This document shows, one piece after another, positions 47,909 to 58,865 of a stretch of 64,000 bases of DNA. The position numbers and the translations under genes are program-made. The stretch comes from Haberlea rhodopensis. Lineage: Eukaryota; Streptophyta; Magnoliopsida; Lamiales; Gesneriaceae. The stretch covers positions 186,001 to 250,000 of the forward strand of contig CAJQUN010000225.1 in assembly GCA_907163345.1 (NCBI GenBank). The letters are read 5' to 3'. The notes under the pieces were generated by a model. It was not told where the DNA came from. It saw only the letters and a program-made list of their open reading frames with translations, and made no database searches. Every line of letters starts with the position of its first letter. Positions within the stretch are counted from its first letter, which is position 1.

Positions 47909-50690
47909 ATGAGTGTTTGGACACGATCATCTAGTGGCAGACTTATTCGTAAAAACCAATCATTTTCACAAAACATGGAAGAACATATCAACCAAATGGA
48001 AGACACACAAGACAATCAACAGAATCTTGATCAAAGAAGAACACTGAGAGATCACATGAACCCAACAAGAACAAGTGCACCATCATGTCTAGTGTTTCCC
48101 CCAGATGCATCCCATTTCAATTTTAAGCCTGGTATTATCCAACTCTTGCCTAACTTCCATGGCTTAGACTCTGAAAATCCTTATCTTCATCTCCGAGAGT
48201 TCGAAGAAGTTTGCAATACTTATAATGAATCAAATTGTAGCATGAACACCATCAGGCTCAAGCTTTTTCCTTTTTCTTTAAAAGATAAAGCTAAAACATG
48301 GCTACAAAATCTTAGGTCAGGATCAGTTCGAACATGGGATGAGATGCAACAACAATTTTTAAAAAAATTCTTCCCGTCTCATAGGACAAATTCTTTCAAA
48401 AGACAAATTATCACTTTTACTCAAAAACAAGGGGAAACTTTTTACCAATGTTGGGATAGGTACAAAGAGCTGCTTAATACCTGTCCACACCATGGTTTTG
48501 AGACATGGAGACTAGTTTCTCAATTTTATGAAGGTTTAACACCAAAAGATAGGCAAATGGTTGAGTTAATGTGTAATGGAACATTTGAAGATAAAGATCC
48601 AAACGAAGCAATTGAATATCTAGAAGCATTAGCTGAGAATGCTCAAAATTGGGACACTGTAGGCACAATCGAGTCAGCAGTCAAAATTCAAGCTCCCACA
48701 TCTGGTGGAGGCAAGTACAATCTTACAGATGAACATGATATTCAAGCCAGGTTTGCATCTTTATCCAGGAAAGTCGAAGCACTAGAGTTGAAAAAGAATG
48801 GTCAAATAAAATCTGTCCAGGAAATTGTGTGTCATATTTGTGAAACAGGTGATCATTCTACTAAAGATTGTCCAACATTGCCTTCCTTCAAAGAATGTCT
48901 CCACGAACAAGCCAATGTTTTGAACACCTTCAAGAGGCCAAACTATGATCCATATTCCCATACCTACAATCCAGGTTGGAGAAATCACCCAAATCTTAGT
49001 TGGAGGAATGATAACACCGCACAACCTTCACAACCATATTTTCAAAATCAACAAAATCTTCAAGGTTATGCACCCTATGTTGCCCCACCTAAAAGGAATT
49101 TTGAAGAAACATTGCATGCATTCATTGCAAAACAAGAGTCTATCAATACACAAACTGTCCAAACCATGACAGATTTGAAAGATACTCTTGCAAAATTTGC
49201 ATCTGCATTAAACATTCATGAAAAGGGTAAATTTCCTTCACAGCCACAACCTAATCCGAGAGATCAACAAATTGGAACTTCTGGACACCAACCAACAGAT
49301 CAAGTCAAATCAGTTATTACTCTTCGCAGTGGTAAAGTTGTTGAAAAACCCATTCTTGAACCTTGTAAAGATAATGGTAAGTCACCTTCAACGAATAAGG
49401 AAGATATTGAAACCATACCAGATGAAGAAGAGGTTCAAACCAAAGTGGTGCCACCATTCCCTCATGCATTAAAAAATTCAAAAAAAGTAAATACGAATTC
49501 TGATATTTATGAGATTTTCAAGCAGATAAAAGTCAACATTCCTTTATTAGATGCGATAAAACAGGTACCATCTTATGCCAAATTTTTGAAAGACTTGTGC
49601 ACTGTCAAAAGAAAACTGAATGTGAAAAAGAAAGCCTTTTTAGCAGAACAAGTAAGTGCTATCATTCAAAATAATAATACCTTGAAATACAAAGACCCTG
49701 GTTGTCCTACAATTTCTTGTATTATTGGTGAACAAAAAATCAAAAAAGCCTTACTTGATCTTGGAGCTAGTGTCAATTTACTTACATATTCAGTTTATCA
49801 AGAACTTAATCTGGGCGAGTTAAAACCTACTTCTGTAACACTTTTGCTAGCTGACAGATCAGTGAAAATACCAAGAGGAATGGTAGAGGATGTCTTGGTC
49901 CAAGTTGATAAATTCATATATCCTGTGGATTTTATTGTTTTGGATACACAACCTGTTGAAGCATGTAATGCAATTCCTGTTATTTTGGGACGTCCATTTT
50001 TTAGCAACTTCTAATGCTAAAGGAAACATGACGTTGGAGCTTAACGTGTTCAATTTATGTAAACAACCATATCAAAATGAAGAGGACAATGAAGATGAAA
50101 GTATAATTGACTCTGTTGTGGAAGAAAAGATTGAAGAAGGGAGTATTTGTGACCAATTAGATGCTTGTTTAATTAATACCGTGGAAGAAAAATTTGATAT
50201 GTTAACCAATTCTCCTTCTTTTTCAGGATTGGAAAACATATCCACTTTTGAAGAAATTGAACAAGTGGAAAGCAACAACAAAGATGAACCACCAACTTTG
50301 GAATTAAAACCATTGCCAGAAGAATTGAAATACGCGTTTCTTGGAGAGGACCAAACCTACCCTGTGGTAATTTCCTCAAATCTAGCAAGTGATGAAGAAG
50401 GTAAATTAATTGAAGTACTTAAAAGACACAAAAATGCAATCGGTTGGACTTTAAAAGATATAAAAGGCATTAATCCATTAATATGCACACATAGGATTCA
50501 TTTGGAAGAAAATACAAAGACATCTAGGCAATCTCAAAGAAGACTAAACCCACATATGAAAGAAGTTGTTAAAACCGAGGTTCTCAAATTACTTGATGTT
50601 GGAATTATCTACCCTATTTCTGATAGTGTGTGGGTAAGCCCAACACAAGTAGTTCCAAAAAAATCAGGCATCACTGTGATAAAAAAATGA
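47909..50690 (+). pseudogene. Element F gag, protease and RT N-terminus, frameshifted
   Basis: ATG 47909. The gag domain covers about 55-220. CCHC knuckle is C308, C311, H316, C321. The protease has Leu-Asp-Leu-Gly-Ala-Ser (D617) and Ile-Leu-Gly-Arg-Pro-Phe. An extra T in the T-run 49997-50002 ends this frame at 50014. The next frame carries the protease end, an acidic linker and the RT N-terminus up to 50690. There an extra A in the A-run 50683-50689 creates TGA. The shift needed to rejoin is +1 both times, so the TTTTTTA heptamer is not acting as a -1 site. Confidence 0.93.
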
Positions 50691-53188
50691 TAAAGGAGAA
50701 TTGCTACCAAGTCGAGTCCCATCTAGTTGGCGTATGTGTATTGATTATAGAAAATTGAACGATGCCACTAGAAAAGATCATTTTCCTTTACCATTTTTAG
50801 ATCAAATCCTGGAAAGAGTAGCAGGTCATCCCTACTATTGCTTTCTTGATGGATATTCAGGTTATTATCAAATTCCCATTGCCCACGAAGACCAAGAAAA
50901 GACCACATTCACATGTCCTTTTGGAACATTTGCATTTAGAAGGATGCCATTCGGATTATGTAATGCTCCAGCAACATTTCAAAGATGTATGCTAAGCATT
51001 TTTAGTGACATGGTTGAAAATTGTTTAGAAGATTTTCATGGATGATTTGACTGTGTTTGGAAATTCATTCGATAATTGTCTTGAAAATTTAGAAAAAGTT
51101 TTAAAAAGATGTGAAGAAAAGGGTCTTATTTTAAATTGGGAAAAATGTCATTACATGGTTACTTCTGGAATTGTGTTGGGTCATGTAGTATCGTCTGATG
51201 GTATTACAGTCGACAAAGCAAAAATTGATGTCATTGCTAAACTACCCCCGCCAAAAACAGTTAAGGAAGTTCGCTCATTTCTGGGACATGCTGGATTTTA
51301 TAGGAGGTTCATTAAGGATTTTAGTTTAATATCTAAACCTATTTGTAACCTCTTAACAAAAGACACTGCATTTGAGTGGACTCAGAAATGCCAAGACGCT
51401 TTTGGTAAAATCATCGGCCATTTAACTTCAGCCCCTATCATGCAACCTCCCGATTGGTCTTTACCTTTCGAAGTAATGTGTGATGCAAGTGACTATGCAG
51501 TTGGCACTGTGTTAGGTCAAAGAAGAGACGGTAAACCATATGTGATTTATTATGCAAGTAGAACTTTAAACAGTGCTCAAATGAATTATTCCACAACTGA
51601 AAAAGAACTACTTTCTGTAATATTTGCATTGGATAAATTCCGTTCTTATTTAATTGGAGCAACAACTGTTATTTTTACTGATCACTTTGCTGTGAGATAT
51701 TTGTTAACCAAACAGGATGCACAGCCAAGATTGATAAGGTGGATTTTGTTGCTTCAAGAATTTGATATTGTTATCAAGGACAAAAAGGGAAAAGAGAACG
51801 TGGTAGCTGATCACTTGTCAAGACTTGTAACAGGACCATCTTGTGAAAGCACACCCATTAATGATAATTTTCCAGATGAACAATTATTTTCTGTTACTGC
51901 TATACCTTGGTTTGCTAACATAGTTAATTTTCTTGTAACAGGGAAAATGCCATCCCATTGGAATTTTCAAGATAAAAGGAAATTTATGAAAGAGGTAAAA
52001 AACTTTTATTGGGATGATCCATATCTGTTCAAGTATTATCAAGATCAAATTTTTCGGCGTTGCATACCAGACAATGAGGTAAGTAGTGTCATTAAATTTT
52101 GTCATTCAGGGGCATGTGGGGGACATTTTTCTTCAAAGAAAACAGCTGCAAAAATCTTACAATGTGGATTTTATTGGCCTACTTTATTCAAGGACGTACA
52201 TTCATTATGCAAAGCGTGTGAGAATTGTCAAAAGTTGGGTGCAATTTCGAAAAGAAACATGATGCCTTTAAATCCTATAATTGAGATTGAAATCTTTGAC
52301 TGTTGGGGAATTGATTTTATGGGCCCTTTTCCACCATCTTTTGGATTCTTATACATTTTAGTTGCAGTTGATTATGTTTCAAAATGGATAGAGGCGATTC
52401 CATGTCGAACAAATGATCACAAAATAGTCTTAAAATTTTTGAAAGAAAACATTTTTAGCAGATTTGGAATTCCTCGAGCCATGATAAGTGATGGGGGAAC
52501 TCACTTTTTGAATAAACCATTTATTTCTTTAATGAAAAAATATGGAATTACACACAAAGTTGCTACCCCTTATCATCCTCAGACAAATGGACAAGTGGAA
52601 CTAGCTAATAGGGAGATCAAACAAATTTTGGAAAAAACAGTTAATTCAAATCGTAAAGATTGGTCAGTACGCCTTAATGATGCACTTTGGGCATATAGGA
52701 CTGCTTTTAAAACTTCATTGGGTATGTCTCCTTATAGGCTAGTATATGGGAAGCATTGTCATTTGCCTGTGGAACTTGAACATAAAGCTTATTGGGCAAT
52801 TAAAACTCTAAATTCAAACATGAATGATGGGAGTAAATTACGGAAACTGCAACTTAATGAACTTGATGAACTAAGAAATGATGCATATGAGAATTCGAAG
52901 ATTTATAAAGCAAAAATCAAATCTTTTCATGACAAAACAATTTGTAGAAAATCTTTTGAGATTGGTCAAAAAGTTTTGCTTTATAATTCTCGACTTCACA
53001 TATTTCCTGGAAAATTACGTTCGAGGTGGACAGGCCCATTTGTTGTAAAACAAGTGTATCCCTATGGAGCTCTTGACATTGAAGATCCCAAAACAGGTAA
53101 TGTTTTTAAAGTCAACGGTCAAAGACTCAAGCCATTTTTGGAAAATGAAATCTTTAATGAGGATGTTATTTTACTCTCCGAGCCTTAA
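50691..53188 (+). pseudogene. Element F pol: RT, RNase H, integrase
   Basis: The RT palm begins in the frame of 50701-51045 (Arg-Met-Cys-Ile-Asp-Tyr). An extra T near 51031-51035 moves to the frame of 51038-53188 just at Phe-Met-Asp-Asp-Leu (Asp codons 51041-51046). RNase H (Cys-Asp-Ala-Ser), the integrase zinc domain, and the catalytic Asp 52313, Asp 52490 and Glu 52598 follow. A C-terminal domain then ends at TAA 53186-53188. From 51038 on it is an uninterrupted 716 codons. Confidence 0.94.
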
Positions 53189-53347
53189 TTTGTTTCTAAT
53201 TTTATTGTTTTGTTTGTACAGGTTTTCTTATTTTGTTTCCCCGGTTAAATGGCGGATAACGGTACTCCGTGGCTATTTTAGTCGGTTAAATCAGTTTCCC
53301 ACAATAGCTGATAAAAAAATAAAAAAAAAAACATTTTCTATTTTAAA
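53189..53347 (+). promoter_or_regulatory. Intergenic leader with 3' splice site before the 182-aa ORF
   Basis: A T-rich run ending TTGTTTTGTTTGTACAG (AG at 53220-53221) fits a plant splice acceptor. An A-rich tract (about 53311-53334) lies just before the ATG at 53348. Confidence 0.55.
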
Positions 53348-53896
53348 ATGGATGACATTTTAGCAAAACTTTGTAAATATTTTCCTTCTGTTCCAAATAA
53401 TATTTTAAGCAAGATTTACCAAATCAGGTGTGAAAGATTGAGGATGCTTATGCACAAAGTTCCAGAAGATATTCGATTTATGATTGAAGCAAAGGTTCGT
53501 TTGGGAGGAGAAACGCCAGGATCATTATTCGTTCGGTATATGCCTGGGTTAGGTAAGAGTTCTTACGCAAAGAAACGGAGGGCCAAAAAGTTAGATGTTT
53601 GTCATAAGTGTGCAAGATGGACTTGTGATAAACGATGCAGATCTTTAGGGTGTGTTTCCACTAACAGAGAAGACAAAATTGATTTCATCAAGAATGGGCT
53701 GAGTAAAGAGTCTTTAGATGACCTCTTATTGACTCTTGAGACGCATTCTAGTGGATACGTTCACATTGAACTTCAACGTTTATGGAAACTATGTCAAGAC
53801 GAGCGTCAGCGTATTAGTCCCGGGAATCTGACTAAAAAAGACCCTGTTTGCCAATTTATAAGAAAATTGGATGGGAAGCTTATCCTCGACTCATAG
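53348..53896 (+). CDS. 182-aa basic Cys-rich protein, resembles plant-virus nucleic-acid-binding (NABP-type) proteins
   Basis: Intact ORF with good start context (AAAATGG). Residues 1-60 are helical-looking with no recognised domain. A basic patch Ser-Tyr-Ala-Lys-Lys-Arg-Arg-Ala at 72-79 is followed by cysteines 85, 88, 93, 97 and 102 (C-x2-C-x4-C-x3-C-x4-C) and Phe-Ile-Lys-Asn-Gly. A Ser-Tyr-Ala plus Arg/Lys run right before a Cys cluster is the layout I know from the cysteine-rich proteins of carlaviruses and relatives (Pfam Viral_NABP), which bind nucleic acid and in several cases suppress RNA silencing. The likeness is from motif order only; a chance basic zinc-finger protein is possible. 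The C-terminal 70 residues are unassigned. It occupies the usual env-like position. Confidence 0.6.
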   Translation: MDDILAKLCKYFPSVPNNILSKIYQIRCERLRMLMHKVPEDIRFMIEAKVRLGGETPGSLFVRYMPGLGKSSYAKKRRAKKLDVCHKCARWTCDKRCRSLGCVSTNREDKIDFIKNGLSKESLDDLLLTLETHSSGYVHIELQRLWKLCQDERQRISPGNLTKKDPVCQFIRKLDGKLILDS

Positions 53897-54128
53897 AAGA
53901 CGTTGAAGCCGTTTCTGGACGTAAAACCAGAGGAAACTTGTGAGCCACAATCACAACACTGTACATACTCATGCGTGTTTTTAATTTTTATTATCATTGC
54001 ATTCTGTTTACAGCTGGACCCATTTTTTTTTTTGTCATGATAACATCTTTCACCCCCTATAAGAATCACGCAACTTTCTCATCTTTCTTGCAGAAAAACA
54101 AAAAAAAATAAAAAAATAGAACAAGAAA
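53897..54128 (+). promoter_or_regulatory. Intergenic leader with 3' splice site before the LOG-like ORF
   Basis: CAACTTTCTCATCTTTCTTGCAG (AG at 54092-54093) would be a strong plant splice acceptor. It is followed at once by an A-rich leader (54094-54127) leading into AAAATGG. The arrangement is like that before the 182-aa ORF. Confidence 0.6.
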
Positions 54129-54767
54129 ATGGCAGGATCCTCTACACAAGTTATTAGAAATATTTGTGTATTTTGTGGGTCTAGTCTTGGAAAAAATGAA
54201 ATATTTGTTGAACAAGCAAAGAATCTTGGGAAGTTGTTAGCCGAGAGAAATATACATTTGGTTTATGGGGGAGGCAATATTGGGTTAATGGGATGTGTTT
54301 CAACTGCTGCTCATATGGGAGGAAGTCAGGTTTTGGGTATTATTCCTGAAGCTTAAGCTGAAGGAAACATTACTGGTGTCACAGTTGGGGAAGAATTAAA
54401 AGTTTCATCCATGTATGACCGAATTTCAAAAATGATTGATAATTCTGATGCTTTTGTTGCATTACCAGGTGGTTTCGGTACTTTGGAAGAAATTTTTCAC
54501 ACTGTTTCATGGGCACAACTCAATATCCATAATAAACCTGTCGGTCTGTTGAATATTGATAACTATTTTGACAGTTTGTTGACATTTCTTGATAATGCTG
54601 TAGAGCAGAATTTTATTTCAGAAAATTCACGACGAATGCTTATCTCTGCTTCAAATGCTGACCAGCTGGTCGATAGTTTGCAAGCTTTCATTCATGAACC
54701 TGGCCCTGTTATAGCACAAATCAATTGGTCACTATCAAGCAGTAAGAAAAGGAAGTTGGATCCCTGA
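54129..54767 (+). pseudogene. LOG-like cytokinin riboside 5'-monophosphate phosphoribohydrolase, captured by element F, one in-frame stop
   Basis: Full-length (212 codons, family about 210-220). LOG enzymes release active cytokinin bases from nucleoside 5'-monophosphates. Visible: Val-Phe-Cys-Gly-Ser-Ser (14-19), Tyr-Gly-Gly-Gly-Asn-Ile-Gly-Leu-Met-Gly (46-55), Arg98, Pro-Gly-Gly-Phe-Gly-Thr-Leu-Glu-Glu (113-121) and Trp-Ala-Gln-Leu-Asn-Ile-His-Asn-Lys-Pro-Val-Gly-Leu-Leu-Asn. Codon 76 (54354-54356) is TAA where family members have a Leu-like residue; the frame is otherwise unbroken. The Lys usually after the catalytic Arg is Ile. No introns, unlike typical plant LOG genes, which fits capture from processed RNA. 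The C-terminal Lys-Lys-Arg-Lys-Leu-Asp-Pro is unusual and resembles a nuclear signal. Initiation at Met95 would lose the nucleotide-binding half. Confidence 0.9.
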
Positions 54768-56086
54768 TTCAATAATGAAGTTATGGATTAGTGTGTTTTT
54801 AATTATGTTCTTCATTTCAATAAAGACCATCCCAGGTGATATCTTCTTTACCTCACACTCTTTATTTATCATTGTTTAGACATTAGGGGCAATGTCATGT
54901 TCTGGTTGGGGGGTGTGTCAATAATAATTTCATAAAAAAAAAAAATAAAAAAAAACCAAAAGTTAAAATAAAAACTTTGTTTATTGTGAAATTCCTGGTA
55001 ATTTTGTTGAATTATCTTACATTATATGTTTGAAAAGTTTATATCAGAAAATTGTATTAATCTATCCAGGTTTTTAAAAAATTTAGTTGACTACAGTCAT
55101 TGTTTTTTTTCTGTATCCTGATCACTATAAAAATATAACCTTGGAAATAGCTTTGAGAAATTAAGCATTGTGGTAAGATCGGATTTTCAATACATTCAGC
55201 CAAAAGATGTACCTTGTAAGAGTGTAAATTTTTGAAACTCACACATCTTTTGTGAGTGAGTGGAGAGGATTGAGAAAACAGCTTACAAGCCTTAATTAAT
55301 CATCAGTATGGTTATCTATGGTTAAAACATGATTTCTTATTTTGAAGAAAGATACGATACAAGCTGAGGAGTGATTCCAGTTTTCAAAATATTTAAAGCT
55401 CAAAATCAATGGAAGCTCAACATCAATATAATAATGGAGTTACATCGTACATCTCCCCTTGTTAAAAAAAAATAATAATAAAAAAAAACAAAACAAAAAA
55501 AACAAAAAAAAAAAATCATAAAAAAATAAAAATAAAAAACAAAAAAAAAGGAATTATAATAAAGGGGAGAACAACATTGTAAAGAAACTCCGCTTCATGA
55601 GCATTCCTTTATTTTGAGTTTATTTGAACAACATTGTGTTACTGGATCAACGATACGGATTCAACAAAAGATTGAAAAATAAGAATGAATAAGTTCTGAA
55701 CTTTTAGATTTGCCAACTTTTGAATAATTTTGGCTTGTTCGTCTGTCTGCGTTTAATAAAGCCTTTTCTACTGAGTGCTCGTCTGTATTCCAACTCCATG
55801 AGAGAAATCATTTCCTTTAAAATATACACTTACCCGTGAGAATATGGAGTTGAGACTCTTATTAGGAAATTCTCGAAGTTGTTGTATTGTAATTCTGATA
55901 AGAATCTTTAGCTTAAGAGCTCAAGAAAAGTCCAAAGTTATAATTATAAGTGATTTTGATATAACTTTGACTTTCTTCAAAAACTCTTTTTACATACCTG
56001 GAAAGTTTTTAATACGTTTCTGTTTAAACTAATCAGCATATTTTGTTTTGCTATTTTAGCTTAAATTGCTAGGGACTAACAATAAG
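54768..56086 (+). other. Element F 3' non-coding region, A-rich, with a second polypurine-like tract
   Basis: Contains the inverted repeat GACATT/AATGTC (54879-54896), then GGTTGGGGGGT (54904-54914) that repeats the true polypurine tract. Long A-rich runs lie at about 54932-54958 and 55466-55550. No credible ORF was found. Confidence 0.75.
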
Positions 56087-56100
56087 CTGGTTGGGGGGTA
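56087..56100 (+). other. Polypurine tract of element F
   Basis: CTGGTTGGGGGGTA abuts the 3' LTR start TGATGAATAC. Confidence 0.88.
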
Positions 56101-57738
56101 TGATGAATACTTAAAAATGTACACTTATTAATGTTGAAAGTATCATTTTACATTCTAAGTTTCATTAAATTCCCTAGTTTGCATCATTTTAATACCTTTT
56201 GTAGTTAAATATGATTGTTGTATTATAGTATTAATAAGTTGTTTTTGCAGGTTCGATAAAAAACTCATAACTCGAGTTTGAAAACTTGGATTGAGGTGCT
56301 TCTTGAACCTATATAAAGCTAAGCTCAATACCTACAACATTGGAGAATACATGGAAGTGAAATTGATTTTACAATTGGGAGAAAAAATTACAACAAAGAA
56401 AAGATGCAACAAAGAAAATCTGTTTGGCTATACCTATGTATTTGGACTGTATCTCATTGAAGACTTGGTCAAATGAAAAACTTCATTATACCAACGTTTA
56501 CGTAAACAACCTGGTATACAACTTTAATGCTTTGGCCGAAGTCAGATTCGGAGAATAAGGTTGTCCAAATGGGGCTGCAAGACAGCTGGATGCATGATTG
56601 AGAAAAGTCAAGAGTGGTGGCTATTCTTTGAATAAAATATTATCCCACCTTGTACTTTTCTTCCCTCATTTTTGCCTATAAATAGAGATGGGTATTGATG
56701 TATTGTGACATCCCTCATTCTAAGAAATAAAACTTTGTTCCATAATTTTTCTCTCTTTATTCTCTTTTTCTCCACTTAAGAAAATATTTTCTTATGTTTA
56801 GTATATATTCCAAGTTCTTCAATTCCATCATGAAGAACTAATTTCTATAAGTTGAGATGAAAAGGTGAAGCTCTTGGTATGGTAATAAAGTTAATAAAAA
56901 AAAATATAAATCCAAGTTTATATTATATGCTTTGTGTTATATTTATGTTCTTGTTTAATTGTTGTTACACCCTACTTATAAGTGGAGGTTTTAATTTATT
57001 ATTATCTTTTGCATATTAAATTCTTGGTACCATATAGACTTTGCACGATTACGTCGGCAGTTCTATTGTGGAAACCTTGATTTATTATTGATTATTAGAT
57101 ATGATAAATGAAACACCATTTGAAAGTGGGAGTTTTACATTATTGTTGTTTATTTATTCCATTTCTGGTACCACTTAAATGTTAGCCTGGTGTTAACCAG
57201 CCGTTTAATGTGGTTACCATATTATTGTGTTATATTTGTTTTATGTTACTTTATACACCACTTATATGTGGGAGTTTTGATTTATTGTTGCTTATTTATT
57301 TATAATCTATAATGCTTGGTACCACTTAAATGTTTGCTAAGTGTTTACCAGCCGTTTAAAGTGGTTACCTTGATTTGTTGTTTATATAATAATAGCACAA
57401 TAAATACTTAACAATATTTATAAGTTGGTGTATATAATATAAGTGATATAATAATAAGTATATTGGAACCATTTATGGATTCCAATAATATGAATAAACA
57501 TTAACTTTATTGAAAATACCAAGAGTGGATCCTTTAATCTCAACTACTTTTATCAAATTTGAATATTTCAATTTCTAGAAAGAAACCACACATTCAACCA
57601 TCTTCTAAATCTCATCACTTACATAAATTTATGGATATGTGACTTCTTTATCTTCCCTGAGGATACGATACTCGGACTTCTGTTTTATACTACTTGCAGA
57701 CAACCTGCACTTGGGTGTGCAACATTAAAGTTGTGGCA
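56101..57738 (+). repeat. 3' LTR of element F
   Basis: 1638 bp, ending TTGTGGCA followed by the duplicate GTAAC. It differs from the 5' LTR at scattered single bases, one inserted T near 56450 and one deletion near 57645. Confidence 0.97.
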
Positions 57739-58140
57739 GTAACGAAGTATTGAAAACCACCTCTAGCTTGTGTACTTATTGGTCCACATACATCACTATG
57801 TATTAGTCCCAATAAAACATTTGCCCTTTCAACATGTCCCTTGAAAGGGGCTTTAGTCATCTTGCCCATTAAACAAGATTTGCATGTTTCATATGATTCA
57901 AAATCAAATGAATCTAATACTCCATCCTTATGAAGTTTAGATATGCGGTTCTCGTTTATGTGGCCCAAGCGACAATGCCAGAGATAAGTCGGATTACAAT
58001 CATTATTTTTAATCCTTTAGTATTTATGTTGTAGATAGGCATATCAAGATTTAATAAATAAAGACCATTCACCATTTGTGCACTAGCATAAAACATATCA
58101 TTTGAATAAATAGAACAACAGTTGTCTTTTATCATAAATT
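57739..58140 (-). pseudogene. Element D GAG-pre-integrase and integrase start
   Basis: Continues D across element F. The zinc motif (Gly-His-Ile...Cys-Lys-Ser-Cys) and His-Ser-Asp-Val-Cys-Gly-Pro are readable, ending Phe-Gln-Tyr-Phe-Val-Thr at the insertion. A frameshift near 57990-58010 and the TAA at 58139-58141 separate it from gag-protease. Confidence 0.88.
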
Positions 58141-58865
58141 AAAATCCACACTTGTCTAAACAAGAAATAGAAATAATGTTTTTGGTAATGGATGGCACAA
58201 AATAACAGTCTTTTAAAATCAACGATAAACCAGAAGGCAAAGATAAATAATAATCTCCTATAGCTAATGCAGCAACTCTTGCTCCATTTCCAACTCGGAG
58301 ATCAACTTCGCCTTTCGCCAACAATCTACTCTTTTTGAGGTCCTGCACATTTACACAAATGTGAGATCCACATCCAGCATCTAATACCCATGATGAAGAA
58401 GTAGATAAATTAACTTCTATAACAAAAATACCTGAAGTGGAAGTCACACTTCCTTTCTTTAGATCCTCCAGATATACTTTGCAGTTTCTTTTCCAATGGC
58501 CGGTCTCACCGCAATGGAAACAGTTCCCTTCCTTCGCTATCCCTCCCTTTGGTTTCAGTGCAGAAGACTTTGGCTTAGATTTAACAAAGACATTCTTGTT
58601 CTTCTTGAAGCTCTTAGCTTTAGTCTTTCCTTTGCTCTTATTCACAATAAGAACATTTGTAGGTTTAGACTTCTTGCTATTTGCTTCAAAAGTTCTAAGC
58701 ATGCCAAGTAACTGTGGTAGTGTCTTTTCTATTTCAATCATATTGTAATTTAAGACAAATTGACTGAAGCTTTCAGGCAACGATTGCAAGATCGCGTCAG
58801 TGGCCAACTCTTGGTCCAAAGGAAAACCCAGCTTCTCCAGATTCTCAATATACCCAATCATCTTG
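58141..58865 (-). pseudogene. Element D gag and protease, N-terminus missing
   Basis: The frame opens at the G insertion (58865) with Lys-Met-Ile-Gly-Tyr-Ile-Glu-Asn-Leu, an internal gag motif, so about the first 120-150 residues are lost. A CCHC knuckle (Cys-Phe-His-Cys-Gly-Glu-Thr-Gly-His) is followed by Val-Leu-Asp-Ala-Gly-Cys-Gly-Ser-His, where the protease Asp-Thr-Gly has become Asp-Ala-Gly. Confidence 0.9.

Larger units (their letters stand above)
46167..57738 (+). mobile_element. Element F: Athila-like gypsy retrotransposon carrying two extra ORFs (viral NABP-like and LOG-like)
   Basis: LTRs of 1638 bp each, TSD GTAAC (46162-46166 and 57739-57743), primer site TGGCGCCGTTGCCGGGGA, and gag-protease, RT, RNase H and integrase of Athila type. 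Downstream of integrase, where Athila relatives hold an env-like ORF, are a 182-codon ORF (53348-53896) and a LOG-like ORF (54129-54767). A 1.3-kb A-rich region and the polypurine tract follow. About 15 substitutions and 2 indels separate the LTRs by eye, so it is young. It is broken by three 1-base shifts in pol. Confidence 0.96.
42232..58865 (-). mobile_element. Element D: Ty1/copia retrotransposon, split by F, 5' part lost
   Basis: Minus strand. 3' LTR 43731-42232, pol 46166-43747, then (beyond inserted element F) 58140-57739 and gag 58865-58141, where LTR G begins. The gag N-terminus and D's own 5' LTR are not found. The bases before its 3' LTR (GTACC, 42227-42231) are the expected target duplicate inside LTR E. 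Confidence 0.88.

Noticed and set aside
49997..50003. TTTTTTA heptamer at the gag-protease break, as a programmed -1 frameshift site
   Set aside because: The downstream frame needs a +1 shift, and the break falls inside the protease domain; an extra T explains it better.
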